Positions 8,421-17,902 are shown, counted from the first letter of the stretch. The stretch is 64,000 nucleotides of DNA from Carboxylicivirga sediminis (GCF_018156225.1 NZ_JAGTAR010000014.1:76261-140260); one strand, 5' to 3'. Numbers and translations: made by a program. Notes: generated from the letters alone by a model not told the origin.

Positions 8421-9500
8421 TTAGTCGTTTTCTCTTCCTGCAATATAACCTCTCCACTTCTCAATGGCCTCCATCATATCTTCAGGAATATCCGTATTAA
8501 AATCAATGTACTCTTTGGTGGTCGGATGAATGAAACCCAACGTTTTTGCATGCAGTGCCTGTCTTGGCAAAATATTAAAACAGTTTTGTACAAATTGCTT
8601 GTACTTGGTAAAAGTAGTGCCCTTTAAAATTTGATCGCCACCATAACGTTCATCGTTGAACAGTGGGTGACCAAGGTATTTCATGTGTGCTCGAATCTGG
8701 TGTGTTCTACCAGTTTCCAGTTTACATTCTACCAACGAAACGTAACCTAAACGCTCCAATACCTTATAGTGTGTTACGGCATGTTTACCACGGTCTCCAT
8801 CCGGGAATACAGCCATCTGCTTGCGATCCTGCAGGCTGCGACCAATGTTACCAATGATGGTGCCTTCATCTTCGGCCGGTTGTCCCCATACCAATGCAAT
8901 GTAGGTACGCGTAGAGGTTTTTTCGAAAAACTGACGGGCCAGAAAGTTTTTGGCTTCCTCTGTTTTGGCAACAACTAGTAAACCTGATGTATCCTTATCA
9001 ATACGATGAACCAGTCCCGGGCGAGGATCCTCAGAATTGAACAGCGGCAAATCTTTCAGGTGCCAGGCCAAAGCATTAACCATAGTGCCTGTGTAGTTTC
9101 CATGTCCCGGATGCACTACCATGCCTGGTTTTTTGTTGATGATAATCAGTTGATCATCTTCATATGGAATATCCAGAGGTATATCCTGAGCAATAATTTT
9201 CAGTTCGCGACGAGGAAAGGACATCACGATAGTGATCACCTCATTGGCTTTTATCTTATAATTGGATTTAACCGGCTTGTCGTTAACGCGGATATTACCG
9301 GCTGCCGCTGCATCCTGTATTTTATTGCGCGAGGCATTCTCAATGCGGTTGACCAAAAATTTATCGATGCGCAGTGGCTTTTGTCCCGGATCAGTTACAA
9401 AGCGATAGTGCTCATACAACTCATTACCATCGTCCGAACCATTTGCGTCATCCAGTTCGTCCAACTCATCCAACTCATCTTCCTGTATGTGCTCTGTCAT
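8421..9500 (-). CDS. rluD: RluA/RluD-family pseudouridine synthase
   Basis: This enzyme isomerises uridine to pseudouridine in RNA, probably 23S rRNA helix 69 if it is a true RluD. The ATG at 9500 (MTEHIQEDELDEL) is preferred over an upstream TTG. The layout is an acidic leader, an S4 RNA-binding domain (LRIDKFLVNRIENASRNKIQ) and a synthase domain with PRPGLVHRIDKDTSGLLVV, where the Asp of HRID is catalytic, then KYLGHPLFNDERYGGD. It has about 359 residues. The leader holds a short acidic repeat (DELDELDELDD). It sits 31 nt upstream of ddl on the same strand. RluD versus another RluA-type specificity cannot be decided from the sequence. Confidence 0.9.
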   Translation of the reverse strand: MTEHIQEDELDELDELDDANGSDDGNELYEHYRFVTDPGQKPLRIDKFLVNRIENASRNKIQDAAAAGNIRVNDKPVKSNYKIKANEVITIVMSFPRRELKIIAQDIPLDIPYEDDQLIIINKKPGMVVHPGHGNYTGTMVNALAWHLKDLPLFNSEDPRPGLVHRIDKDTSGLLVVAKTEEAKNFLARQFFEKTSTRTYIALVWGQPAEDEGTIIGNIGRSLQDRKQMAVFPDGDRGKHAVTHYKVLERLGYVSLVECKLETGRTHQIRAHMKYLGHPLFNDERYGGDQILKGTTFTKYKQFVQNCFNILPRQALHAKTLGFIHPTTKEYIDFNTDIPEDMMEAIEKWRGYIAGREND

Positions 9501-9586
9501 TCTATTTATCAATTAGTTAATTCTTAAATCTGTCTACCTCTCACTCACAACCAGCCAACATCAATCCTCGGTCTTCCGTTCAGCCA

Positions 9587-10381
9587 TTAATAACTCACTT
9601 TGGCAGTATCTACACTTAACCATACATCTATAGAAGCGCCAAGAGGTATGCGTTCACCTGTTTCGGCCGATGGTTGTTGTTTCCATATAAATGCCGCTAT
9701 GGAATCTTCTGCTGTAATGACAGATTCATCATATATGGCCGCACCAATATTTAAAGAAACAGAGGCAGAATAGTTTTTAGCCTCTTCCAGTGTAAGCGCT
9801 TTTAAATCCGGTACATTGGTTCGTTCGGTGCTAAGGCCTTTACCGATGTGCAAATCAATCACCGATCCTTTTAATACCACAGTTCCCGGCTCAACCGGTT
9901 TGCCTTTATAAAGCTGCTGAATAACCAGGTTGCGATATTCGCTTGGTACATAGATAAGTTCACCGGTTACCAGTCCGTACGATTCCAATATTACTTTGGC
10001 ATTTCGCAATGAGTAATCTACAAGGTTTGGGATCTGAACTTTTTCGGGCGCAATAGCTTTGATGGTAAAGTGAATATTACGATTTTCTTTTACCATACTG
10101 CCAGGCGCCGGTATTTGTTCAATGACTGCACCGGGCAGGTAGCCATCAATATGTACCGAGTCGATGATGTTATAGCGAAAGCCTTTCTCTTCAATTAATT
10201 GACTGAATTGCTCTTCAGTCAGGCCTTTAAAGTCGGGTACAGGATAGTATTCGCCGTGGTTGGTGTAAATATTTAAGCTAACAAAAGTGGCGATTAATGC
10301 CAGTGTGATTACTCCAATTGCTATGACAATATTTTTGACAAATACGTTATTGATTATTCCTTTGATCGTTGACATAAGCAT
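9587..10381 (-). CDS. Membrane-anchored PASTA-domain protein
   Basis: The 264-residue product has one N-terminal transmembrane helix (about residues 17-38) and three PASTA-like repeats outside the membrane: YYPVPDFKGLTEEQFSQLIE, then VQIPNLVDYSLRNAKVILES, then TNVPDLKALTLEEAKNYSAS. PASTA domains bind peptidoglycan or muropeptides. Unlike the Ser/Thr kinases and penicillin-binding proteins that usually carry them, this protein has no catalytic domain. Two ATGs (10381, 10375) are both possible starts. It is first in the likely PASTA-rluD-ddl operon, so a cell-wall role is a fair inference. Confidence 0.85.
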   Translation of the reverse strand: MLMSTIKGIINNVFVKNIVIAIGVITLALIATFVSLNIYTNHGEYYPVPDFKGLTEEQFSQLIEEKGFRYNIIDSVHIDGYLPGAVIEQIPAPGSMVKENRNIHFTIKAIAPEKVQIPNLVDYSLRNAKVILESYGLVTGELIYVPSEYRNLVIQQLYKGKPVEPGTVVLKGSVIDLHIGKGLSTERTNVPDLKALTLEEAKNYSASVSLNIGAAIYDESVITAEDSIAAFIWKQQPSAETGERIPLGASIDVWLSVDTAKVSY

Positions 10382-10490
10382 GTTGATTTGTATACCGCTT
10401 TTTTACTTTTATTTCAAGAGTGAAAAAAATGCTGGTTTATAACAGATGGTCAAAAATAGTAAAACTTCTGCTATCAGAGTTATGGGCATA

Positions 10491-10530
10491 AAAAAAGTAA
10501 AGAACCCATAGTGGATTCTTTACTTTTTAT
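10491..10530 (-). terminator. Terminator of rpmH
   Basis: A 13-bp stem (AAAAAGTAAAGAA / TTCTTTACTTTTT) with a short loop lies 20 nt past the rpmH stop. On the minus strand it runs into a T-run. Being nearly symmetric in its flanks, it may also act on the other strand. Confidence 0.85.
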
Positions 10531-10547
10531 ATCGTGAAAGCTCTTAA

Positions 10548-10706
10548 TTAAGCTTTATGTCTTTTTTCGCTAGAAACAGTTAATTTCTTACGTCCTTTAG
10601 CTCTTCTTGCAGCTAATACTTTACGACCACTTGCGCTAGCCATTCTTTCGCGGAAACCATGCTTGTTTCTTCTCTTTCTGTTCGATGGTTGGAATGTCCT
10701 TTTCAT
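10548..10706 (-). CDS. rpmH: 50S ribosomal protein L34
   Basis: This is a 52-codon gene that translates to [40 protein letters not shown] and [12 protein letters not shown]. It is a textbook L34: very basic, with the [19 protein letters not shown] signature. It builds the large ribosomal subunit near the exit tunnel. It is transcribed alone on the minus strand with its own terminator. It is not next to rnpA here, unlike in many bacteria. Confidence 0.98.
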   Translation of the reverse strand: MKRTFQPSNRKRRNKHGFRERMASASGRKVLAARRAKGRKKLTVSSEKRHKA

Positions 10707-10896
10707 TGTATGTAATTTTTTTATTCTTCGTAATAATCGCTTTTCAAATGGATTCGTTCGGGATCTTCCTCCTTTGAAGAGCTAAGTTAATGTTGTTACC
10801 TTAACTTTTCGGACTGCAAAAATACATGTTTTTTTTATCTTCCAAAAAAAAATGAATGCTTTTTTAGGTTTGTATAAAGTTTAATACCACTGTTGC

Positions 10897-11517
10897 TTAC
10901 ATCGACAGATGGATGATCTTTTTCGTCTCAAAAAACTCCTCCTCAAAGTAGTTGGTCAGCGGCGTTACGGATGCCCTGTTTTTAAACGGCTTTATTTCAC
11001 CTTCAAAGTCTCCTCCCTTTAAATAGATGATGCCGTTAGTAATGGCATTTTTATTCGTTGGAAGGAATTTGTTGTGACATAGTTTTACGAAATCAGGAAA
11101 GGCGGTTACTGCCCGGCTGATAATAAAATCATATTGCTTAGGATGATTTTCAACTCTTATTTGTTCAGCTGTAAGATTTTGTAGGTCTAATGCCTCAGCA
11201 ACGCCTTTCACCACTTTAATTTTCTTACCAATCGAATCGATGAGGTGAAACTGACAGTCAGGATTCATAATAGCCAGAGGAATACCCGGAAAACCACCAC
11301 CACAGCCAACATCCAGGATTTGTGTGCCTGTTTCAAATTGAATGAAAGCTGCTATGCCTAATGAATGCAAAACATGACGTTCGTAGAAGTGGTCCATGTC
11401 TTTGCGCGATATGACATTGATTTTTGAATTCCAGTCAGCATATAAATCTCCCAGTCGGCTGAGTTTTTCTTCAACAGAAGGATCTAAATTCGGAAAGTAC
11501 TTTTTAATTAATTCCAT
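10897..11517 (-). CDS. rsmG: 16S rRNA (guanine527-N7)-methyltransferase
   Basis: This enzyme methylates G527 of 16S rRNA using S-adenosylmethionine. Its 206 residues match RsmG/GidB. The SAM site is ILDVGCGGGFPGIPLAI, followed by FHLIDSIGKKIKVV (acidic residue for the ribose) and DFIISRAVTAF, with an ERHVLHSL helix before the SAM site. All are standard GidB features. The stop lies about 190 nt from rpmH with no gene between; that gap presumably carries the rpmH promoter. Confidence 0.95.
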   Translation of the reverse strand: MELIKKYFPNLDPSVEEKLSRLGDLYADWNSKINVISRKDMDHFYERHVLHSLGIAAFIQFETGTQILDVGCGGGFPGIPLAIMNPDCQFHLIDSIGKKIKVVKGVAEALDLQNLTAEQIRVENHPKQYDFIISRAVTAFPDFVKLCHNKFLPTNKNAITNGIIYLKGGDFEGEIKPFKNRASVTPLTNYFEEEFFETKKIIHLSM

Positions 11518-11576
11518 GATATGATGTGCAGGATAACTTATCCTGAATGCTAAATGTTAAAATAGAAACTAAGAGC

Positions 11577-12185
11577 TTACCCCAGTTTGATATCCGAGTT
11601 TTTTAGGGTATTGAAGAGAAGTTCTCTGGCTCTGAATAATTGGGCTTTTACAGTTCCAAGCGGAAGATCCAGCTCTTCGGCAATCTCTTCATATGAGAAC
11701 TCTTTGAAATAGCGAAGCTCAATTAAAATGCGATAGCGGGGTTTAAGTTTCTTGACCACGGTGCGCATTAATATCTTCTTTTGCTGCTTTATCAGATTTT
11801 CTTCCGGGTCGGGCGTTTCATCCTTCAGGTGTATCGGCTGATCATTTTCTTTATCATCCGAAATGCCGCCATCGATGGAAACGATGTTATTGCGCTTTTT
11901 CCTAAGAAAATCAATGCAGTTATTAGAGGCTATTTTGAACAGCCATGTGCTGAATGCATAGTTTGGTGAGTATTGATGAATGTTCTTAAAGGCTTTACCA
12001 AAGGCCTCAATCGTCAGGTCCTCGGCATCACTTTTGTTATTCACCATTTTCAGGAGCATAAAGTAAATGGCATCTCTGTAGCGGCCCATGAGTTCAGCAT
12101 AGGCTTTTTGATCGCCTTTAACTGCTACTTCCACTAAATCTAAGTCGTATTTTGCCTTATCAGATAGATTCGGATTTACTTCCAT
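11577..12185 (-). CDS. ECF-type RNA polymerase sigma factor
   Basis: The product has 202 residues. Region 2 is visible as DAEDLTIEAFGKAFKNIHQY followed by FSTWLFKIASNNCIDFLRKK. An acidic linker (GGISDDKENDQPIHLKDETP) joins it to region 4, RILIELRYFKEFSYEEIAEE with LPLGTVKAQLFRARELL. No anti-sigma gene is adjacent. Its start overlaps the end of the glycosyltransferase gene by 10 nt, so the two are translated from one message. A link to envelope or polysaccharide stress is possible but only inferred from that overlap. Confidence 0.92.
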   Translation of the reverse strand: MEVNPNLSDKAKYDLDLVEVAVKGDQKAYAELMGRYRDAIYFMLLKMVNNKSDAEDLTIEAFGKAFKNIHQYSPNYAFSTWLFKIASNNCIDFLRKKRNNIVSIDGGISDDKENDQPIHLKDETPDPEENLIKQQKKILMRTVVKKLKPRYRILIELRYFKEFSYEEIAEELDLPLGTVKAQLFRARELLFNTLKNSDIKLG

Positions 12186-13312
12186 TTCTTCTTCTTTGCA
12201 CTAAAAATATTAATTACCCAAACACTCCCAACTAACCAAGGCGTTATAAAATCAAAAATACTGGTTGCCCAGAATAACTTGTTTTCTCCCATTTTATTTG
12301 CTGCTTTGGCTAATACAATATGTAAAGTCAGCATGCGGAGAGCAAATAACGCAATTGTTAAAGGAACAAAAATATGAAAAAAAAGTGAACAAAGTGTTAG
12401 AAGCCACATTATTTGACGAGTCAGGGGCTCCATAATCAGCCAGCATTTTATCCCAAACCTATATGCAGGTGCCGTGGTTAAATGCCTCGATTTACGAGTT
12501 CTCCATTCACTGAAACTTTGTGGTGCCAGTGATACGGTTTGGCTATCGTAATTTAATTGAATAGTTGTGTTATGTTTATTGGCGCAACGTCTGATAAACA
12601 AATCATCGTCACCCGAAGCCATGTTAAGGTATGGCTTAAAAACATCGCTTTGCTCAAACAAAGATTTGGTATAAGCCATGTTTCTGCCAACCGCCATAAA
12701 TGGTTTGCCACGTAATGCAAAGCCCATATATTGTACTGCGTTGAAAAAGGTTTCGTAGCGCAAAAACAGGTTGAAGAATGATTTTTGCTTCTCAAAGCGG
12801 CCATGGCCAATTACTATTTGTTTTTCATCGGTGAACTGACTGCTTACTTCTTTTAGCCATTGGTCTGATGTTGGGTAGCAATCAGCATCAGTAAACACTA
12901 AATGCTCATTATTAGCTGCTTTTATACCAATTGTGAGCGCTAATTTTTTACCTTGATAATGTTGTTTGCTAAGTGGGATGCTGGTGTAATAGAGGTTGCT
13001 GAATTCAGTCTTTAGTTGCGCTAATACCATTTCTGAGTCATCCGTAGAGCAGTCATTTACCACAATGACCTCAAAATTGGGGTAATTCTGGTTGCATATC
13101 TTCGGAATGAAGTTTTTTAGATTCGATGCTTCGTTTTTAGCACAAATAATAACTGATAAAGGACGCTGTTTATTATCATACGTCAGAGGTTTAAAATGCG
13201 ATGGTTTTAAAAGAAAGAATAGCTGGTAAAAGAGCTGAAAAAGCCAGGAAAAGATAAAAATGCCGCCTAAGGTATATAGTATTGATTCGTCCACAGTTTG
13301 AATTTTAGTCAA
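12176..13312 (-). CDS. Membrane glycosyltransferase, family 2
   Basis: The product has 378 residues. An N-terminal transmembrane helix (about residues 12-34) is followed by a GT2 catalytic domain: PLSVIICAKNEASNLKNFIP, VIVVNDCSTDDSEMV, a metal-binding VFTDADCYP (DxD), then SGDDDLFIRR and a degenerate QxxRW-like RTRKSRH. Three C-terminal membrane helices complete it. It probably adds a sugar to a lipid carrier or polysaccharide on the cytoplasmic face. No ATG is available: the candidates are TTG at 13312 and GTG at 13294. The overlap with the ECF sigma gene downstream suggests one operon. Confidence 0.85.
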   Translation of the reverse strand: MTKIQTVDESILYTLGGIFIFSWLFQLFYQLFFLLKPSHFKPLTYDNKQRPLSVIICAKNEASNLKNFIPKICNQNYPNFEVIVVNDCSTDDSEMVLAQLKTEFSNLYYTSIPLSKQHYQGKKLALTIGIKAANNEHLVFTDADCYPTSDQWLKEVSSQFTDEKQIVIGHGRFEKQKSFFNLFLRYETFFNAVQYMGFALRGKPFMAVGRNMAYTKSLFEQSDVFKPYLNMASGDDDLFIRRCANKHNTTIQLNYDSQTVSLAPQSFSEWRTRKSRHLTTAPAYRFGIKCWLIMEPLTRQIMWLLTLCSLFFHIFVPLTIALFALRMLTLHIVLAKAANKMGENKLFWATSIFDFITPWLVGSVWVINIFSAKKKKWK

Positions 13313-13444
13313 AAATGCAACATATTTTTATGAAAAGCCTGTTCTTATCAAGTCATTTTTGCCCATCGTTTCAAAAAAATGACGACGAAACAGTTTTTAG
13401 TGTAAGAACCTCTTTTCTGCATTTTATTTATAAAGCGGCTGTTG

Positions 13445-13452
13445 TATATTTG
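13445..13452 (+). promoter_or_regulatory. Candidate -7 element of tgt
   Basis: TATATTTG matches the Bacteroidota -7 consensus TAnnTTTG and lies 58 nt before the tgt start. A -33 TTG at the expected distance is not clear; only a T-run is present. Confidence 0.3.
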
Positions 13453-13510
13453 CAGGCTGTTTTATCATACAATGATAGGCAGATTTAGAAATGTCATTAA
13501 TACAAGGAAA

Positions 13511-14641
13511 ATGAAATTTGAGCTGCAACATACCGATGCCAAAAGTAGTGCGCGCGTTGGGAAAATAACAACCGATCATGGTGAAATTGAAACACCCATT
13601 TTTATGCCAGTTGGAACTGTTGGCTCGGTTAAAGGGGTGCATTTTCGTGATTTGGAAGATGATGTTAAGGCCCAAATTATTCTCGGCAATACTTACCACC
13701 TGTATCTGCGACCTGGTTTGGATATATTAAAAGCCGCAGGTGGATTACATAAATTCAACGGTTGGGATAAACCAATGTTGACCGATAGTGGAGGCTATCA
13801 GGTATTCTCTTTAAGTGATAACCGAAAACTGACCGAAGAAGGTGCCATGTTTCGTTCACACCTGGATGGCTCAAAGCATTTATTTACGCCCGAAAATGTA
13901 GTGGATATTCAGCGGGTCATTGGGGCAGATATTATTATGGCACTGGATGAGTGCCCGCCGGGAGATGCTGAATATGCTTACGCTAAAAAATCGATGGAGC
14001 TCACGCATCGCTGGTTAAAAAGAGGTGTTGACCATTTTGACCGAACAGAACCGTTGTATGGGCATTCTCAAACATTCTTTCCGATAGTGCAAGGAGCCGG
14101 TTATCGTGATTTGAGAACCCAGTCGGCTGAATTTATTGCTTCGCAAAACCGCGAAGGTAATGCCATCGGTGGGCTGGCCGTTGGTGAACCAACAGAGGTG
14201 ATGTATGAAATGGTTGAGCTGGTGAATGGTATCTTACCTAAAGATAAGCCACGTTACCTGATGGGGGTGGGTACACCTGCCAATTTACTTGAAAATATTG
14301 CATTGGGTGTAGATATGTTCGACTGTGTAATGCCTACGCGCAATGGGCGTAATGGCATGCTTTTTACCTCTGAAGGCATACTAAATATGCGCAATGAGAA
14401 GTGGAAAAACGACTTCTCACCTGTAGATCCTAATGGAACATCTTTTGTTGATCATCACTATACCAAGGCCTACCTGCGTCATTTATATGTTTCAAAAGAA
14501 ATGTTAGCGGCGCAAATTGGCAGTATGCACAATCTGACATTTTATTTATGGTTAGTGCGCGAGGCGCGTAAGCACATTTTGGAAGGCGATTTTGTGCAAT
14601 GGAAGGATGTGATGGTTAAAAAATTGACAACTCGCCTTTAA
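13511..14641 (+). CDS. tgt: tRNA-guanine transglycosylase lacking the zinc cysteines
   Basis: This enzyme exchanges guanine 34 for a queuosine precursor in tRNAs with GUN anticodons. The ATG at 13511 (MKFELQHTDAKSSARVGKIT) is the family start; the frame extends upstream but without family sequence. Of 376 residues, Asp92 (MLTDSGGYQVFSL) and Asp271 (DMFDCVMPTRNGR) are the acid/base and nucleophile. The zinc site normally has C-x-C-x-x-C plus a His 31 residues after the first Cys. Here those positions read Gly309, Ser311 and Asp314 (NGTSFVDHHYTKAYLRHL), while His340 remains. The fold is otherwise intact, so the enzyme is probably active without this metal. I recall the same change in other Bacteroidota. 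Confidence 0.93.
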   Translation: MKFELQHTDAKSSARVGKITTDHGEIETPIFMPVGTVGSVKGVHFRDLEDDVKAQIILGNTYHLYLRPGLDILKAAGGLHKFNGWDKPMLTDSGGYQVFSLSDNRKLTEEGAMFRSHLDGSKHLFTPENVVDIQRVIGADIIMALDECPPGDAEYAYAKKSMELTHRWLKRGVDHFDRTEPLYGHSQTFFPIVQGAGYRDLRTQSAEFIASQNREGNAIGGLAVGEPTEVMYEMVELVNGILPKDKPRYLMGVGTPANLLENIALGVDMFDCVMPTRNGRNGMLFTSEGILNMRNEKWKNDFSPVDPNGTSFVDHHYTKAYLRHLYVSKEMLAAQIGSMHNLTFYLWLVREARKHILEGDFVQWKDVMVKKLTTRL

Positions 14642-14765
14642 TGGTAATGAGTGTGCAAGAGCTATTAGTTGTCTATAACAAAGGAGTGATTGAAGTTTTA
14701 CTATTTAGCTTGTAACTATTTTTTCGTTCTTTTGTAGCAGGCTTCACTAAACTAAATAGAGAGTT

Positions 14766-15848
14766 TTGAAAAAACTTGATCTTTATATACTTAGAAAATT
14801 TTTAGGGACATTCTTTTTTGCGATACTGTTGATAATTAGTATATCAGTGGTGTTTGATGTCACCGAAAAGATTGATAATTTCTTTGAACACGGGGCTCCT
14901 TTAAAGGCGATTGTGTTTGATTATTATAAGAATTTCATCCCCTATTTTGCCAACCTGTTTACCCCATTATTTGTATTTATTGCGGTTATCTTTTTCACTT
15001 CAAAGATGGCCTATCAAACAGAGATTATTGCCATTTTGTCGAGCGGCGTTAGCTTCCGGCGTATGATGTTCCCCTATTTTTTGGGAGCTGCTATCATTGG
15101 GCTTTTCTCATTTTTGTTGGGTGGTTATGTAATACCGCCGGCCAACCAAACTCGTATACAGTTTGAAAATGTCTATGTTAAAAACAGGAAAGCCAAAGGG
15201 CTGGACAAAATTCATATGCAAATAGAGCCAGGTGTGTTTGTTTACCTGGATAAGTACCGGGCTTATAGCGGTAATGGCGATCATTTTTCGATGGAAAAAT
15301 ACGATGAAAAGGAATTGGTGTCCAAGTTATCAGCCCGTTATGCCAAATACGATACTACTTCGGGTAAATGGCAGCTCAGGAATTATGTGTTGCGCGAGTT
15401 TACCGACGGGGTGGAGCATAAGATAAGCAGCGGTTCCAAAATGGATACCCTGATTGCCAATGTAACGCCCAAAGACTTTCAGGAAGAGCGCAAGTATTTT
15501 GAGATGATGACCAATACCGAATTGGATAATTATATTGATGAGCAGCGAGCTCGCGGCGTTGGAAACCTTGAGGAGTTTCTTATTGAGAAGTATAAGCGGG
15601 TGGCATCACCGTTCAGCGCCTTTATTCTAACCCTTATTGGGGTGTCATTGGCTTCGCGTAAAGTGCGGGGCGGTATGGGGCTGCACATTGGAGTTGGTAT
15701 TGCGTTGAGTTTTTCGTATATTTTGTTCATGACAATTTCAACCACCTTTGCCGTAAATGGTAATATGAATCCAATGTTGGCCGTATGGTTGCCCAACATT
15801 GTTTTTGCTGCCATAGGATTTTATTTGTACATGAGGGCGCCTAAATAG
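14766..15848 (+). CDS. lptG: LptG/LptF-family lipopolysaccharide export permease
   Basis: The product has 360 residues with the YjgP/YjgQ layout. There are three N-terminal membrane helices (FFFAILLIISISVVFDVTE; PLFVFIAVIFFTSKM; the hydrophobic stretch around residue 115), a periplasmic beta-jellyroll (about 130-265), and C-terminal helices ending in GFYLYMRAPK. It works with LptB and a partner permease to pull LPS from the inner membrane. Translation must start at TTG 14766, because an in-frame TAG lies at 14757-14759 and no ATG follows near the family N-terminus (MKKLDLYILRKFL). It lies 124 nt after tgt. Confidence 0.9.
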   Translation: MKKLDLYILRKFLGTFFFAILLIISISVVFDVTEKIDNFFEHGAPLKAIVFDYYKNFIPYFANLFTPLFVFIAVIFFTSKMAYQTEIIAILSSGVSFRRMMFPYFLGAAIIGLFSFLLGGYVIPPANQTRIQFENVYVKNRKAKGLDKIHMQIEPGVFVYLDKYRAYSGNGDHFSMEKYDEKELVSKLSARYAKYDTTSGKWQLRNYVLREFTDGVEHKISSGSKMDTLIANVTPKDFQEERKYFEMMTNTELDNYIDEQRARGVGNLEEFLIEKYKRVASPFSAFILTLIGVSLASRKVRGGMGLHIGVGIALSFSYILFMTISTTFAVNGNMNPMLAVWLPNIVFAAIGFYLYMRAPK

Positions 15849-16019
15849 TCTAAGAAACTGACTATTTGCACAGGTTGTTCCGTTGTTGAAAAGCGTACTA
15901 TCTTACTTTATTCCTTTTGTTAAAAAAAATAAATTAGTAATTATGCACTCTGAAAAATTATTAATCAGGATGCTAAATTAATATTTTGATTAATAGAGGT
16001 TAAATCAAATTTTTGGATT

Positions 16020-17564
16020 ATGTCATTGAAAAAACACATCCTTGACCTTCGGAAAAGAAAGGAACAAGTGCAAAAGGGTGGTGGCGACAAAGCCATTGAA
16101 AAGCAAGCAGCCATGGGTAAAATGACGGCTCGCGAACGAATCCTTGCACTCGTTGATAAAGATTCTTTCACCGAATACGACCTTTTTGTTGAGCACACAG
16201 CTCGTGACTTCGGAATGGACAAAAAGCAGTTGCATGGTGATGGGGTTATTATCGGTACAGGTACCATTTATGGTGCACCTATCTGTATCTTTGCTCAGGA
16301 TTTCACTGTAGCCGGGGGATCATTAGGATTAATGCATGCCCGTAAAATTACAAAAATCATGGATCACGCCTTAAAAATGCGTGTGCCTTTAATCGGTATT
16401 AACGATTCAGGTGGTGCGCGTATTCAGGAAGGTGTGAACTCTTTAGCCGGATACGGTGAGATTTTCTACCGTAACACATTAGCTTCAGGTGTTATACCTC
16501 AGCTGTCGGTTATCTTGGGTCCATGTGCGGGTGGTGCTGTATACTCTCCGGCATTGACAGACTTCGTTTTTGTAGTTGAGAATATTTCTAAGATGTTTAT
16601 TACCGGACCAGGCGTAATTGAATCAGTGCTTGGTGAAAAAATCTCGATGGAAGATTTAGGTGGTGCACGTGTGCACGCTGAAACAACCGGTAATGCTCAC
16701 TTCTTCTCAAACAGCGAAGCTGAATGTTTCGAGCAGATTAAGAAACTGATTACCTTTATTCCTTGGAATAACAGTAAGAAAGCAAAAGCTTTCCCTCCAA
16801 AACCACCTAAATTCAAAGGTAAGATCGAAGATATTATTCCTTCTGATCCTAAAACACCTTACGATGTTCGTGATGTTATCAAAGCCATTGTTGATGATTC
16901 TGATTTCTTCGAGATTCAGGAGCTTTGGGCTGCGAATATTGTGATCGGATTTGGTCGCTTAAACGGTGAAACAGTTGGTTTTGTAGCCAACCAGCCTATG
17001 GTATTGGCCGGTGTACTTGATTGTGACAGTTCAGATAAGGCGGCTCGATTCATCCGTTTCTGTGATGCCTTTAATGTGCCTATTATCACTCTTGAGGATA
17101 TGCCAGGTTACTTGCCGGGTGTAGACCAGGAGCATGCCGGTGTAATTCGTCACGGAGCGAAAGTACTGTATGCATACTCAGAGGCAACTGTACCTAAAGT
17201 AACGGTTATTCTTCGTAAAGCATATGGTGGTGGTTATATCGCCATGAACTCACGTCACCTTGGAGCAGACTTTATGTTTGCATGGCCAATGGCTGAGATT
17301 GCTGTAATGGGACCAGAAGGTGCGGCTAATATCATCTTTAAGAAAGATATTGATGAAGCTGAGGATAAAGATGCAATGCGTGCCATCAAGGTGGAAGAGT
17401 ACAAAGAGAAGTTTGCTAATCCATATGTCGCTGCTGCTAAGGGTTATATTGATTCGGTAATTGAGCCAAGCGAAACACGTGCTTTATTGCTGCATGCCAT
17501 TGAGGTATCGGCCGGTAAAGATGATCATCGTCCTGCTAAAAAGCATGGTATTCCTCCATTTTAA
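16020..17564 (+). CDS. Acyl-CoA carboxylase, carboxyltransferase (beta) subunit
   Basis: The product has 514 residues of the PccB/MmdA type. The N-terminal half carries the acyl-CoA site (MTARERILALVDKDSF, INDSGGARIQEGVNSLAGYG, GPCAGGAVYSPALTDF). The C-terminal half carries the carboxybiotin site (DMPGYLPGVDQEHAGVIRHG, RKAYGGGYIAMNS, AVMGPEGAANIIF). It moves a carboxyl group between biotin and an acyl-CoA, probably propionyl/methylmalonyl-CoA. It could act in propionyl-CoA carboxylase or in a sodium-pumping methylmalonyl-CoA decarboxylase. A biotin carrier gene follows by 11 nt, but neither a biotin carboxylase nor the decarboxylase membrane subunit is nearby, so the complex cannot be assigned. 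Confidence 0.9.
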   Translation: MSLKKHILDLRKRKEQVQKGGGDKAIEKQAAMGKMTARERILALVDKDSFTEYDLFVEHTARDFGMDKKQLHGDGVIIGTGTIYGAPICIFAQDFTVAGGSLGLMHARKITKIMDHALKMRVPLIGINDSGGARIQEGVNSLAGYGEIFYRNTLASGVIPQLSVILGPCAGGAVYSPALTDFVFVVENISKMFITGPGVIESVLGEKISMEDLGGARVHAETTGNAHFFSNSEAECFEQIKKLITFIPWNNSKKAKAFPPKPPKFKGKIEDIIPSDPKTPYDVRDVIKAIVDDSDFFEIQELWAANIVIGFGRLNGETVGFVANQPMVLAGVLDCDSSDKAARFIRFCDAFNVPIITLEDMPGYLPGVDQEHAGVIRHGAKVLYAYSEATVPKVTVILRKAYGGGYIAMNSRHLGADFMFAWPMAEIAVMGPEGAANIIFKKDIDEAEDKDAMRAIKVEEYKEKFANPYVAAAKGYIDSVIEPSETRALLLHAIEVSAGKDDHRPAKKHGIPPF

Positions 17565-17575
17565 TAGTTGCGCAT

Positions 17576-17899
17576 ATGAGTACACAGAAAACAGAAGGAT
17601 TGGTTGATTTTGCTATACTTAGCATGAAGTATAAGACAAAACTCACCAAGAAATTCGAAAATCGTATTAAATATGAGGCGCCAAATCCAAACCACATATT
17701 GTCCTACATTCCAGGAACAATTTGTGAGGTGTTTGTGAAAGAAGGTCAATCATTGAAAGAAGGTGAATCACTTTTGATTCTGGAAGCCATGAAGATGCGT
17801 AACCAGATAACCATGCCACACGATGGGAAGGTTGTTTCAATAAAAGTGTCACAAGGTGATAGAATTCCGAAGAACCACTTAATGGTGGTGATAGAATAA
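17576..17899 (+). CDS. Biotin carboxyl carrier protein
   Basis: The product has 107 residues. The C-terminal ~70 form a biotinyl domain with the motif LILEAMKMRNQ, in which Lys73 is the biotin site. The N-terminal ~30 residues (YKTKLTKKFENRIKYEAPNP) lack the long Ala/Pro linker seen in many decarboxylase carriers. It starts 11 nt after the carboxyltransferase gene, so the two are certainly co-expressed and should form one enzyme. Confidence 0.92.
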   Translation: MSTQKTEGLVDFAILSMKYKTKLTKKFENRIKYEAPNPNHILSYIPGTICEVFVKEGQSLKEGESLLILEAMKMRNQITMPHDGKVVSIKVSQGDRIPKNHLMVVIE

Positions 17900-17902
17900 G
17901 AG

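Noticed and set aside
9462..9480. Acidic DELDELDELDD stretch in the RluD-like leader as a nucleotide repeat of interest
   Set aside because: Short low-complexity leader, common in this protein family, no sign of function beyond a flexible acidic tail.
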